From: Streptomyces sp. 3214.6
GTDB taxonomy: Bacteria; Actinomycetota; Actinomycetes; Streptomycetales; Streptomycetaceae
Assembly: GCF_900129855.1 (NCBI RefSeq)
Contig: NZ_LT670819.1
Location: 186,001-250,000, forward strand
Length of the DNA: 64,000 bases
Reading direction: 5' to 3'
Numbering within the stretch: position 1 is the stretch's first letter; each line of letters starts with the position of its first letter. Below are positions 17,186 through 28,500 of the stretch, one piece after another. The notes under the pieces are model-generated. The model saw only the letters and a list, made by a program, of their open reading frames with translations, had not been told where the DNA came from and did no database searches. The position numbers and the translations under genes are program-made.

Positions 17186-17947
17186 TGCTCCGGTTCGGTT
17201 TTGTTACCTACCCATCCGGCAGATTCGTCGACTGAGCGTCGGTAGGGGCTGCGCCGGGCGGTTGCCTGGTGGCGTCCTTGCCCGTCGGACCAGTGCGGCA
17301 GCCTGGCCGCAGACTTGGCCGGTGAGGTGCTGACGGGTGGCTTCCCCCTGTCCACGACCGACGCGTCCGACTTCGCCACCGCCAAGATGGTCTAGGGGAA
17401 GACTCCCGCCGGCGCCCTGGCCGCCGAAGTGCATCATCGCCCCCCACCTCGGCGGCGCGGCCTCGACGCGTGTGACCACGCCGTCGACCAATGGCTGGCG
17501 GGTGCTGGAGTTCGCCTACGCCACCTCCACCACTGGCCGCAGGCTCGGCCTTCGGCGGCTGTGACGGACAGGTTAAGGGAATGGCCTATCCGCCCGTCGG
17601 CTCGGGGCCGGCCGCCAACGGGTGGTGGCGCAACACATCTACGACGACTCCGGCCGCCTGCATGAACATTAGGACCCGCAGACCCCCCGTGATGTTCTCC
17701 GCGGTTCCGTAAATGGTCTCTCGGTGAGCGCATGACAAAAGGGGCGTTAATGCTCAACCTTGTGGAATTTGTGGAGTAAACGTGAAGTATTTCACGCCTA
17801 ACTTCCCTCGGTTGGCGGATCTTGTGGACTTTGTCCGCTTGTGAGTCCCTGGTTAACAGGCTGGTGGTCCCCGTATGTTGCGGCCTGACCGTTTGATCGA
17901 AGACATCCAGGCGCAGCTCAACGCAGCTTGGTGGGGGAGCAGTTCAA
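17186..17947. other. Intergenic region with possible gene remnants
   Basis: No intact gene is visible. Short coding-like fragments occur in different frames, for example GEVLTGGFPLSTTDASDFA ending at a stop near 17395, and QHIYDDSGRLHEH just before a stop near 17671, which recalls an Rhs YD repeat. These may be remains of an insertion element or of an older Rhs gene, but I cannot name a parent. The last 100 bases probably contain the promoter of the 17948 gene; no clear -35/-10 pair is seen. Confidence 0.35.
17781..17796. promoter_or_regulatory. Operator-like inverted repeat CGTGAA-GTAT-TTCACG
   Basis: Six-base perfect arms around a four-base spacer, in AT-richer DNA about 150 bases before the secreted LamG protein gene. 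The size and symmetry fit a dimeric repressor site, but no regulator gene is adjacent. Confidence 0.35.
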
Positions 17948-20900
17948 ATGAATATGTACGGGGGGAGACGCCGGCTGCGCGCAGCCGGCGTGGTGCTCTC
18001 CGCTGCCATCGTGCTGGCGGCGAGTGCATCCGGCGGCGCCCTGGCGGCGACCGGTGAGAGAGCGGCCGACACGCCGGCCGCGAAGTCCGGCGAGTCTGCA
18101 AAGTCCGCCGGCACCGCCGCGGCCGACGGGTCGGCCACGGCCGCCGGAGCCGACGGAGCGGGCGGGGGCGAAGACGCCAAGGCGCTGGCGAAGGCCGCGC
18201 GCACGGGCAAGCCCGTGGAGATCACCTCGATGCGAGGTGAGAGCAGCGAGGTGTACGCCACGCCCGAGGGGCACCTGGAGGCGCGGGAGCATCTGCGTCC
18301 GGTGCGCACCCGGGTGGACGGGGCGTGGCGGGCCATCGACACCACGCTGGCCCGCGGCGCGAACGGAACGGTGGCGCCCAAGGCGACGACGGTCGGTCTG
18401 ACGTTCTCGGGCGGCGGTTCGGCCCCATTGGTGCGGATGATGAAGAACGGCCGTGAACTGGCGCTGTCCTGGCCCGGAAACCTGCCCTCACCGGAGCTGA
18501 AGGGGAACACCGTCACGTACCCGAACGTGCTGCCAGGCGTCGACCTGCGGATGACAGCGCAACAGGACGGTTTCACCCAGCTCCTGGTCGTCAAGTCGGC
18601 CGAAGCAGCGGCGAGTTCGGAACTGAGTGCCCTGCGTCTGAAGCTGGACGCTGACGGCATGCGGGTCGAGGAGACCCGTGACGGCGGTCTGGCGGCGATC
18701 GACAAGGGTGCCGGAAGCGCGGTCTTCGAGGCCCCTCGCCCCGTGATGTGGGACTCGAGCACCAAGGCGCGCGATACCGCGACGCCCTCGCAGTCCACCA
18801 CCGGAAAAGCCAAGGCGTCGCCTGGCAACTCGAAGCGCTCGGCGGCCGCGGCCGCAGGCACCGACGCCACGACGGCTCCAACCGCCTCCGGCACCAATGC
18901 CTCGGCCGCGCCTGCCGCCCCTCCCGCCTCCGCGGCCGCAGGCCCCGCTGTCTCTGACGCGGATGAGGCCGATGACTCCGAAACCGTGGCAGCGGAGTCC
19001 GCGAACATGGCGCCGGTCGGGGTGGACGTCCCCGCCGCGCAGGACGCGCTGGTGCTGACGCCGGACCAAGATGTACTCAAGGGCAAGGACACGGTGTATC
19101 CCGTGTTCATCGACCCCCAGTGGTACTCCCCGAAGGCCTCGGCGTGGACGATGGCCTCCAAGTACTGGGCGTCGTCGCCGCAGTGGAAGTTCAACGGCGA
19201 CCCGGACGCGGGCCTCGGCTACTGCAACTGGTCCTACTGCGCGCCGAACGACACCAAGCGGCTCTTCTACCGCATCCCGACGTCGAAGTTCGCCGACCGG
19301 ACCGTGCTGCAGGCGGAGTTCGTGGTCCGCAACACCTGGTCGGCGTCCTGTTCGGCCCGGAGCGTGGAGCTGTGGCGCACCAAAGACATCTCCTCCTCGA
19401 CGACGTGGAACTCGCAGAACGCGTCCGGCTTCTGGATCGATCACCTCAGGAGCGCGTCCTTCGCTTATGGGTACACCGGCTGCGCGGCGAAAGACGCGGA
19501 GTTCGACGTGAAGTCCGCGGTGCAGCAGGCGGCGGACAAGAAGTGGTCGACGATGACCTTCGGCATGAAGGCCGCGAGCGAGACCGACGGATACGCGTGG
19601 AAGCGGTTCTCGGACGACGCCTATCTGCGAGTGCAATACAACCGTCCGCCGCCGCAGGTCAAGACGTCGCAGCTGACGATGGAGTACGGCGGATCGTGCA
19701 AGGCTGCCGCCGGCGCCGCGCGGGTGCGCACCCTGGGCAAGATTTACGCGAACGACGTCACCGACCCCGACGGCGACACTGTCTCCGTACAGTTCGCGGC
19801 CAGCTGGGACACCGGTGACGGCAAGGGCGTGATCACCCGCTGGAAGGCTGCTCTGACGACGGCGAAGAAGTCCGGATCCGACTTCGTGATCACCCTGCCG
19901 TCCTCGATCCCCACCAACAAGACGGTGAACTGGTACGTCCGCTCCTACGACGGCGCCCAGTACTCCCCGTGGTCGTCCACGGGCGCCACCGGCTGCTACT
20001 TCGTGTACGACACCAGCGTGCCGAAGGCGCCTGCCATCGCCTCCGCCATTTACCCGGCGTCGAACCCCGAGGACCCCGAGGACCCCTGGTACGACGGAGT
20101 GGGCCAGTACGGCAACTTCGTGATCACCGGCGCCGTCTCCGACGTGACGAAGTACTGGTTCGGCCTCAACGGCGACCCGGTCTCCGCCAACACCGTCACC
20201 ACCTCGGGCGGAGCGGCCAAGACCGTGCCCGTACTGCCGCTCAAGCCGGGCCTCAACACCTTCACCGCACGGTCCTTCGACACCGCCGGCAACGCCTCCG
20301 AGATCCGCACCTACCAGTTCCGGGTCAAGTCGGGACAGCTGGAGCGCGCCGACTGGTCGATGGACGAGGCGGCCGGCGCCACCCAGGCGGCGGGCACCGC
20401 ACCCGAACAGACCGCCCCCCTGCACGGCGGCCCGACGCCGGGCGTGGAGGGCAAGTTCGGCAAGGCGGTGCAGTTCGACGGCGTCGACGACTACGCCGCC
20501 ACCGACATCGCCACCATCAACACCGACGTCAGCTTCTCGGTGTCCGCCTGGGTGAAGCTGTCCGCCATGCCGTCCGGGTCGGCGGTCGTCGCCTCCCAGC
20601 GGGGCAACAACAAGCCGGGCTTCGAGCTGTCCTACTCCAAGAGCAACGACCGCTGGGTGTACACCCAGTACGGTGCCGACACCGCCACCGGCGCCCCCGT
20701 CCAGGCCATGCAGGCCGCAGCGGGAGGAGTCAAAGCGGGCGAGTGGACCCATCTGGTCGGCATCTACTCCGCCAGTGAGAAGCTGCTGAAGCTGTACGTC
20801 AACGGCGCGTCGGCCGGAACCGCGGCCTTCAGCACGCCATGGAACGCACGGCGCGGCATGGTGATCGGAGCCGGCCTCCCCGGCGGCGCGCCCGCTTCGT

Positions 20901-22432
20901 TCTTCCCCGGCGCCATCGACGAGGTGAAGACCTTCGAGAAGCCGCTGACGACCGCCGAGGTGTCGAGCCTCTACAGCTCGAACACGAGCGGCGGCCGCCC
21001 GGCCCGCATGGTGTTTCACATGGAGGACACCGCCGAGGCGACCGCGCTGAGCGGCCGGGCGGATGTGAACCCCGCGGTCCTCAAGGGCGGCGCCACGACC
21101 GGAGCCGCCGGGGTGGACGGCAACGCACTGACCCTGGACGGCACCGACGATTACGCCATCACGGGCAGCCCGCACGTCAACACCTCGTACAGCTTCGCCG
21201 TATCGGCCTGGGTGAAGCTGTCGAAGACCAAGCCGACCCATGCCGCGACCGTCGCCTCGCAGATCGGGAACGTGGTGACGGGGCCGGAGCTGTACTACTC
21301 CAGCTCCAATGACCGGTGGGCGTTCAACCAGCACAGCGCCGACACCGCCGACTCCACTGTGGCGCGGGCCATGCAGCCCACGGGCACGACTGCCTATGGC
21401 GGTGAGTGGACGCATCTGGTGGGCGTGCAGGACACCGTGGCCCACACGCTCTCGCTGTACGTCAACGGGACCCTGGCCGGCACCGCCGTCCTGCCCGCGA
21501 CCTGGTACGCCGGAGGCGCGGTGCAGTTCGGCGCCAGCGCGTTCCAGGGCGTGCCCACCTCGTTCTTCCCCGGCCAGATCGACGACGTGCGGCTGTTCGA
21601 CCGGCCGGTGTCGGCCGGTGAGGTGCAGCAGTTGTTCAAGCAGCGCGCGGTGGTCAAGGGCCGCTGGAAGTTCGAGACGGCCACCGGCACCCCGCTGACC
21701 TCCCCCGATGCCTCGGTCTCCGGCAACGCCATGACCCTCTACAACGGCGCCCAGGCCGGCTCGGGCGGGGTCGAAGCCGGCTCGGGCGGGGTCGACGGCA
21801 CAGTCACCCTCGACGGCACGGACGACTACGCGGCAGCCTCCGTGGTTCCGGTCGACACCAGCGCCAGCTTCACCGTCAGCGCCTTCGTCCAGGCGGCCGC
21901 CACTCCGACGAGTCCGGTCACGGTCTTGAGTGCTCCGGGCGCCAAGAAGAGCGCGTTCGCGGTGCGGTACGAGCCCAGTGCCACTCCGGCCACCGATCCG
22001 GGCCGCTGGCGGATCGCCACGGCCGACTCCGACAGCGACTCGGCCGCCGTCTCCGACATCGGCAACGGCATGTTCTACAGCCCCACCGACTGGAACCACC
22101 TGGCACTGGTCTACGACGGCTTCTCCAAGGAGGTCCGCCTCTACGTCAACGGCGAGCTCCAGGAGACCGCCTGCGCCGACGCCGACGACGACGGGGTGCA
22201 GGACGACGCGAGCTGCACCGACACCGTCTCGTGGTCCGACGACGTGCTGACCTACAAGGCCGCCAAGACCCTGCAGCTCGGCCGGGACACCACCGGGACC
22301 ACGTCCGGTCAGTACTTCCCCGGCTCGCTCTCCGACGTGTGGGTCTTCCAGGGCGCGCTGACCGAGACCCAGATCGACTACCTCGTCCTCGGCACGCCGG
22401 GCGTGGAGACCACCGTCCCCAGCGGCGACTGA
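17948..22432 (+). CDS. Secreted three-LamG-domain protein, Rhs partner, 1494 aa
   Basis: The ATG at 17948 has GGGGGAG upstream. Residues 1-34 are a Sec signal peptide (RRRLRAAG, hydrophobic core, ALA|AT). Then come a low-complexity Ala/Thr/Ser region around 270-350, a domain of the DNRLRE type around 380-570 (VYPVFIDPQWYSP; YRIPTSKFADRTVLQAEF), a fibronectin-like stretch, and three LamG/concanavalin-type domains at about 799-1013, 1017-1230 and 1235-1485, each with FDGVDDY or DGTDDY, WVKL-like and HLVGVY-like signatures and a FFPG-I-D-V end. LamG domains bind carbohydrate or protein ligands. Such proteins commonly precede Rhs toxin genes in Streptomyces; it probably helps display or bind target cells. 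An 18-base-stem terminator separates it from the Rhs gene. Confidence 0.85.
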   Translation: MNMYGGRRRLRAAGVVLSAAIVLAASASGGALAATGERAADTPAAKSGESAKSAGTAAADGSATAAGADGAGGGEDAKALAKAARTGKPVEITSMRGESSEVYATPEGHLEAREHLRPVRTRVDGAWRAIDTTLARGANGTVAPKATTVGLTFSGGGSAPLVRMMKNGRELALSWPGNLPSPELKGNTVTYPNVLPGVDLRMTAQQDGFTQLLVVKSAEAAASSELSALRLKLDADGMRVEETRDGGLAAIDKGAGSAVFEAPRPVMWDSSTKARDTATPSQSTTGKAKASPGNSKRSAAAAAGTDATTAPTASGTNASAAPAAPPASAAAGPAVSDADEADDSETVAAESANMAPVGVDVPAAQDALVLTPDQDVLKGKDTVYPVFIDPQWYSPKASAWTMASKYWASSPQWKFNGDPDAGLGYCNWSYCAPNDTKRLFYRIPTSKFADRTVLQAEFVVRNTWSASCSARSVELWRTKDISSSTTWNSQNASGFWIDHLRSASFAYGYTGCAAKDAEFDVKSAVQQAADKKWSTMTFGMKAASETDGYAWKRFSDDAYLRVQYNRPPPQVKTSQLTMEYGGSCKAAAGAARVRTLGKIYANDVTDPDGDTVSVQFAASWDTGDGKGVITRWKAALTTAKKSGSDFVITLPSSIPTNKTVNWYVRSYDGAQYSPWSSTGATGCYFVYDTSVPKAPAIASAIYPASNPEDPEDPWYDGVGQYGNFVITGAVSDVTKYWFGLNGDPVSANTVTTSGGAAKTVPVLPLKPGLNTFTARSFDTAGNASEIRTYQFRVKSGQLERADWSMDEAAGATQAAGTAPEQTAPLHGGPTPGVEGKFGKAVQFDGVDDYAATDIATINTDVSFSVSAWVKLSAMPSGSAVVASQRGNNKPGFELSYSKSNDRWVYTQYGADTATGAPVQAMQAAAGGVKAGEWTHLVGIYSASEKLLKLYVNGASAGTAAFSTPWNARRGMVIGAGLPGGAPASFFPGAIDEVKTFEKPLTTAEVSSLYSSNTSGGRPARMVFHMEDTAEATALSGRADVNPAVLKGGATTGAAGVDGNALTLDGTDDYAITGSPHVNTSYSFAVSAWVKLSKTKPTHAATVASQIGNVVTGPELYYSSSNDRWAFNQHSADTADSTVARAMQPTGTTAYGGEWTHLVGVQDTVAHTLSLYVNGTLAGTAVLPATWYAGGAVQFGASAFQGVPTSFFPGQIDDVRLFDRPVSAGEVQQLFKQRAVVKGRWKFETATGTPLTSPDASVSGNAMTLYNGAQAGSGGVEAGSGGVDGTVTLDGTDDYAAASVVPVDTSASFTVSAFVQAAATPTSPVTVLSAPGAKKSAFAVRYEPSATPATDPGRWRIATADSDSDSAAVSDIGNGMFYSPTDWNHLALVYDGFSKEVRLYVNGELQETACADADDDGVQDDASCTDTVSWSDDVLTYKAAKTLQLGRDTTGTTSGQYFPGSLSDVWVFQGALTETQIDYLVLGTPGVETTVPSGD

Positions 22433-22447
22433 TCGGCCCAGCCACCC

Positions 22448-22486
22448 GGGAACGGGCAGGCCGCCACCGGCGGCCTGCCCGTTCCC
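22448..22486 (+). terminator. Very strong terminator hairpin between the LamG and Rhs genes
   Basis: Perfect 18-base arms (22448-22465 and 22469-22486) around an ACC loop, 15 bases after the stop. It should lower transcription into the Rhs gene, or the Rhs gene has its own promoter in the short gap that follows. Confidence 0.7.
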
Positions 22487-22562
22487 CGGCCACCTGCTTC
22501 GCTCCGCCGTGCGCGGCCCCACGCTGCCCGCGGAGCACTCAACGGGAGGAACACGGACCCCC

Positions 22563-25500
22563 ATGAAGACCAGACCACGAGCAAGAACAGCCAGGCCATG
22601 GCGCCGTATGGCGATGGCCACGGCCGCCGTGCTGACCGCGACCCTGCTCCAGGCGTCGGGCGTGCCCGCCGTCGCCCAGGGCTGGACCAAGCCCCCTCTG
22701 CCGCAGGCCGAGTCGCCGGTCGACGGAGGCCCGGCGGGCAAGGCGGTGCCCCGCAAGGTGACCAAGGGCCCTCGCACGCCCGCCGAGGCGCCGGCCACCG
22801 GCTGGCCGAAGGCGAGCGCGATGGCGGTGACGCTGCGGCCGGAGACGACCCGGGTCAAGGGTCTGCCGCTGACCCTGGACACCAAGGTCAAGAAGTCCGC
22901 GGACGCGGCCACCGGCACCTACACCGTGGGCACGCTGTCCCGCGCGGCGGCGCGGAAGACCGGCGCCGACGGGCCGGTCTTCACCCTGACTCCCCGCCAG
23001 GGCGGCACGCAGCGCGCCGGCACGGTGCGCGCCGCGCTGGACTACTCCTCGTTCGCCGGCCTGTACGGCGGCGGCTACGCGGACCGGCTGACCCTGGTCC
23101 GGCTGCCCGCCTGCGCGCTGACGACTCCGCAGAAGGCACAGTGCCGTACGGCGCAGCCGGTGGAGACTGTCAACGACACCGAGAAGCAGACCCTGACCGC
23201 GAAGTCGCTTACTCTGAGCGCGAGTTCGGCGACCGTGCTGGCGGCGACCGCCTCGTCGGGCAGTGACCGGGGCGATTACAAGGCCACGTCCCTGTCCGCT
23301 TCGTCGAGCTGGAACATGGATCTGAGCAGCGGCTCGTTCGCGTGGTCGTACGACATGGCGGTGCCGAAGGTGCCCGGCGGGCTGGCCCCGAAGGTCGGTC
23401 TGTCGTACTCCTCCGGCGGCATCGACGGCCGCACGGGAAACACCAACAACCAGGCGTCGTGGGTCGGTGACGGCTTCGACCTGTCGCCGGGCTTCATCGA
23501 GCGCAGCTACAAGGGGTGCGCGGACGACGGCGTCACCAACGCCGACGGCAACAAGCCGGGCGACCTGTGCTGGGCGTACGACAACGCCACGCTGTCGCTG
23601 AACGGTTCCGGCGGCGAGCTGGTGCCGAACGGCACCAACTCCTTCAAGCTGCAGAACGACAACGGCACGAAGATCGACCGGATCTACGGCTCGTCGTCCG
23701 ACGTGCGCTCCAACGGCGCCCGCAACGACGAGTACTGGCGGGTGACGACGCCCGACGGCACGCAGTACTACTTCGGCTACAACCGGCTGCCCGGCTGGGC
23801 CAGCGGCAACGAGACCACCGACTCGGCGTGGACGGTGCCGGTCTTCGGCAACAACACCGACGAACCGTGCCACGCCGCTGCTTTCGCGGACTCCTGGTGC
23901 CAGCAGGGCTGGCGCTGGAACCTGGACTACGTCGTGGACCCGCACGGCAACGCCGTCGCCTACTACTACGACAAGGAGACCAATTCCTACGGCCGCAACC
24001 TGAAGGCGGCCGACGACACCCCGTACGTGCGCGGCGGCACCGTGGACCGCATCGAGTACGGCCTGAAGTCCACGGCCATGTACTCGGCGAAGCCGCTGGC
24101 GAAGGTGAACTTCACCAACAGCGAGCGGTGCATTCCCGACAGCAACACCGACTGCTCCTCGATCTCCAAGGACGCGTTCTACTGGTACGACACCCCGTGG
24201 GACCTGAACTGCACGGCGGGCACCGACTGTGACAACGGCCGGTTCTCCCCGGCGTTCTTCACCCGCAAGCGGCTGACGAGCGTCACCACCCAGGTCCTGG
24301 TGTCCGGTGCCTACAGCAACGTCGACGGCTGGAAGCTCGCCCACCGGTGGGGCATGGCCGACACCGACTACCAACTGCTGCTGGACTCCGTCCAGCACAC
24401 CGGCTACGACGGCACGGCCTCGATCACCCTGCCGAAGGTCACCTTCGCCTACACGCAGCTCGCCAACCGGCTCGACAAGATCGGTGACGGCTACGCGCCG
24501 TACATCAAGGCCCGGCTGTCCTCCGTCGCGGACGAGTCGGGCGGTCAGATCGACGTCGGCTACTCGGCGCCGGTCTGTGACGCCGCCGCGCTGCCCACCC
24601 CGGAGACCAACACCACCCGGTGCTTCCCGCAGTACATCGGCGGCAGTGCGACCGACGACCCGGACCGGCAGTGGTTCAACAAGTACGTGGTGGACACGGT
24701 CACTTCGACGGACCGCACGGGCGGCGCCCCGGACCAGGTCACCATGTACGACTACCTGGACGGCGCGGCCTGGCACTATGACGATGACGACGGGATGACC
24801 AAGGAGAAGTCCAAGACCTGGTCGCAGTGGCGCGGTTACGGCCACGTCCGGGTGCGCACCGGCGGCCAGGGCGGCGCGTCGGCGATGAAGACGCAGAGTG
24901 ACTCCTACTTCCTGCGCGGCATGGACGGCGACCGCAAGACGACCTCCGGCGGCACCAAGCGCGTCTCGGTCACCCTCGATGCGGGTGAGGGCGATGCGAT
25001 CACCGACCACGAGTCGCAGGCCGGCTTCACCTACAAGACGGTCAAGTACTCGGGTCCCGGCGGCAAGGTGCTGTCCAAGTCGGTGAACCGTCCCTGGTAC
25101 AAGGAGACCGCGAAGAAGGTCCGCACCTGGGGCACCGTCACCGCCAACCTCACCGGCAACGCCTCCAGCAAGTCGTGGACCTCGCTGGACGACGGCGCCG
25201 GCGCCAAGTGGCAGACGACCGCGACGTCCGACACCCATGACGCCACGACGGGCCTGGTGACCCAGACCGAGGATCTGGGCGACACGACGACCGCGGCCGA
25301 CGACCAGTGCACGCGCACCACCTACGTCGCCGGCAGCGTTCCCGTGCAGGCCCCCTCCCGGGTCGAGACGGTCGCCAAGGCGTGCGACGCCGCCACCAGC
25401 CGCCCGGCCGACGTCATGTCCGACGTCCGCACCGCCTATGACGGCGGGGCGTACGGCGCCGCGGCGACGAAGGGCGACGCCACCAGGACCGCGAAGCTGA

Positions 25501-28500
25501 AGACGTACAGCGGCTCCAGCGCGGTCTATCTGGAGTCCACCTCCACCTACGACGGCTACGGAAGGGCGCTGACCACCAACGACCTGACCGCCGACGTCAC
25601 CGTCACCTCCGCGGGCACGCTCACCCGGGCCGCCCGCACCGACGGCCGGACCACCACCACCGCCTACAACCCGACCACCGGATTCCCGACCAGCAGCACG
25701 GTGACGACCCCGCCCGCCACACCGGGGGACAGCTCCACCGCGCAGACGTCGACCACCACCTACGACCCCCTGCGCGGCCAGCCGCTGACCGAGACCGACA
25801 CCAACGGCAAGGCCGTCACCACCGCGTACGACCCGCTGGGCCGCACCGCCAAGGTGTGGCTGGCGGACCGGCTCACGGGCCAGACCCCCAGCTACGAGTT
25901 CAGTTACACCATCACCGACGGCAAGCCGGTCGTCGTCGCCACGAAGACCATCGGCAACAACGGCGCCCAGGACACCGCCTACGCCTTCTACGACGGCTTC
26001 CTGCGGCCCCGCCAGACGCAGGCCCCCGGTCCGAACGGCAAAACCCTGCTGGCGGACACCTTCTACGACGAACGCGGCCTGACCGCCAAGGAGTTCGCCA
26101 CCTACTACACCGACACCACCGCGCCCTCCACGACCCTGTTCAAGCCCGCGGACGCGCTGAGCGTCGAGACCCAGAACCGCTACACCTATGACGGTCTGGG
26201 CCGGGTGACCGAGTCGCGGCAGATCGCCGGCAACGGCGACGGAGGAGCGGTCCTCGGCGTCACGAAGACCATCTACGGCGGCGACCGCACCACGGTCATC
26301 CCGCCGGTCGGCGGCACCGCGCAGACCACCGTCACCGACGCCCGCGGCCACACGACCGAACTGCGCCTGCTGCACGCCCGCGACGCCGGCGCCCCCTACG
26401 ACACCACCACCTACGGCTACAGCCCCCGCGGGGAACCGACAAAGGTCACCGACCCGGCGGGCAACGCCTGGACGTGGACGTACGACCTGATGGGCCGGCT
26501 CACCGACACCACCGACCCTGACAAGGGCGCCACCCACAACGAGTACGACGACCGCTCCCAGCTGACCAGCACCAAGGACGCCCGAGGCACGGTCCTCGCC
26601 CACGTCTACGACGGTCTGGGCCGCCAGACCGAACTGCGCGACACCTCCGCGACCGGCGCCCTGCGCGCCAAGTGGGTCTACGACACCGTCAGCGGCGCCA
26701 AGGGCCAGCTCGCGTCCAGCTCACGGTACGTCGGTACTCAGGAGTACAAGTCCAGCGTCGTCGCCTACGACCGGCAGTACCGGCCGCTGCGCACCTCCGT
26801 GACGATCCCGTCGGCCGAAGGTGCGCTGGCCGGCACTTACCTGTCGACGACCAGCTACAACGCCTCGGGCACCGTGCAGGGGGTCGGCTACCCCAAGGCC
26901 GGTGACCTGGCCGCCAACAACATCGTCTACACCTACGAGGACGGCACCCTGCGGCCCGTCAAGGTCAGCGGTCCGCAGAACCTGACCGCCACGACGGCCT
27001 ACAGCTACGTCGGCAAGCCGCTGCAGTACTCCATGGCCGCGAACGGCGGCAAGGCCACGCTTGAGACCAACACCTACCAGTGGGGCACCCAGCGGCTGGC
27101 CACCTCACGGGTGGACCGCCAGGACATCACGGGAGTCGACCAGTCCAACACCTACTCCTACGACGAGGCGGGCAACGTCCTGTCCGTCTCCGACACCTCC
27201 CGCTCCGGAACCGACAACCAGTGCTTCAGCTACGACTACCTCGGCCGGCTGACCGAAGCCTGGGCCCAGCCGACCACCGGCTGCGCCACCGCACCCACCA
27301 GCGCCGTCCTGGGCGGCCCGGCCCCGTACTGGACGTCGTACAGCTACGACAAGGTGGGCAACCGGCTCTCCGAGACCCAGCACGCCACCACGACCGATGC
27401 CTCGGACACCAAGCGGAGCTACCACTACCCCGACCCGGGCGCGGTACGGCCGCACACGCTGGGATCGGTGGACACCACTGCCGGCACGGTCAAGTCCACC
27501 GACAGCTTCACCTACGACGACGACGGCAACACCCACACCCGGCTGCTCGGCAACGGCACCTCCCAGACCCTGGAGTGGGACGCCGAGGGCCACCTGGCCA
27601 AGGTCATCCAGCCGGTCGAGGGCGGCAGCGACAAGGTCACGGACTACCTGTACGACGCCGACGGCACCCGGCTGATCGGCCGCACCCCGACCGAGACGAC
27701 GCTCTACCTCGGCGCCACGGAGATCACTCTGGCCAAGGGCGCCACCGCGGCGAAAGGCACCCGCTATTTCGACGTCGGCGGTGGCCACCAGGCCGTCCAG
27801 GCCAACGACGGATCCATCTCCTTCACCCTGGCCGACCACCACGGCACCGCCCAGCTGTCCGTCAACGCCACGACGCAGGCGCTGACCCAGCGCCGCACCC
27901 TGCCCTTCGGCGGACTGCGCGGCACGGAGCCAGCCACTTGGACCGGCACCAGGGGCTTCGTCGGCGGCACCACCGACACCGCCACGGGCCTGACCCACCT
28001 CGGCGCCCGCGAGTACGACCCGGCGACGGGCCGCTTCCTGTCGGTCGACCCGCTCTTCACGGCCACCGACCCGCAGCAAATGCACGGCTACACCTACGCC
28101 AACAACAACCCGCTGACCCACTCCGACCCCGCGGGCACGGAGATTGGCTCCAGGCCCAACTCCTGCGAGTACTCCCTCGCGAACTGCAGCAAGAGCGTGC
28201 AGAAGGAAGTCGGCTACGACGCGAAGTCCGGCACGACCGACTACCGCCGCGGCAACATCTACAAGCGCGCCCACGCGGCGAAGAAGCACTGGGTGGCGAC
28301 GAACACCCCCGTCACGAACGACATCGACAAGCTGGCCGACCAGTACTGGTCCCCCCGGATGAACGGGGAGTTCACGGACGACTTCTGGTACAACCCGGTC
28401 TACGAGTCCTCCACCGAGGGCTCAGCCTGCTACGGGCGCGAGGGATGCCGTCAGGCCTACCTCTACGTGCTGCACAAGGGCGACGACGCCGACGTGCAGA

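Noticed and set aside
18488..22918. 1476-codon open frame on the minus strand
   Set aside because: It is antisense to the LamG gene, which has a signal peptide, three recognisable domains and a proper start; long antisense frames are a by-product of very high GC. The same applies to 22539-26603, 39585-42173, 42804-45848 and 47559-49814 on the minus strand.
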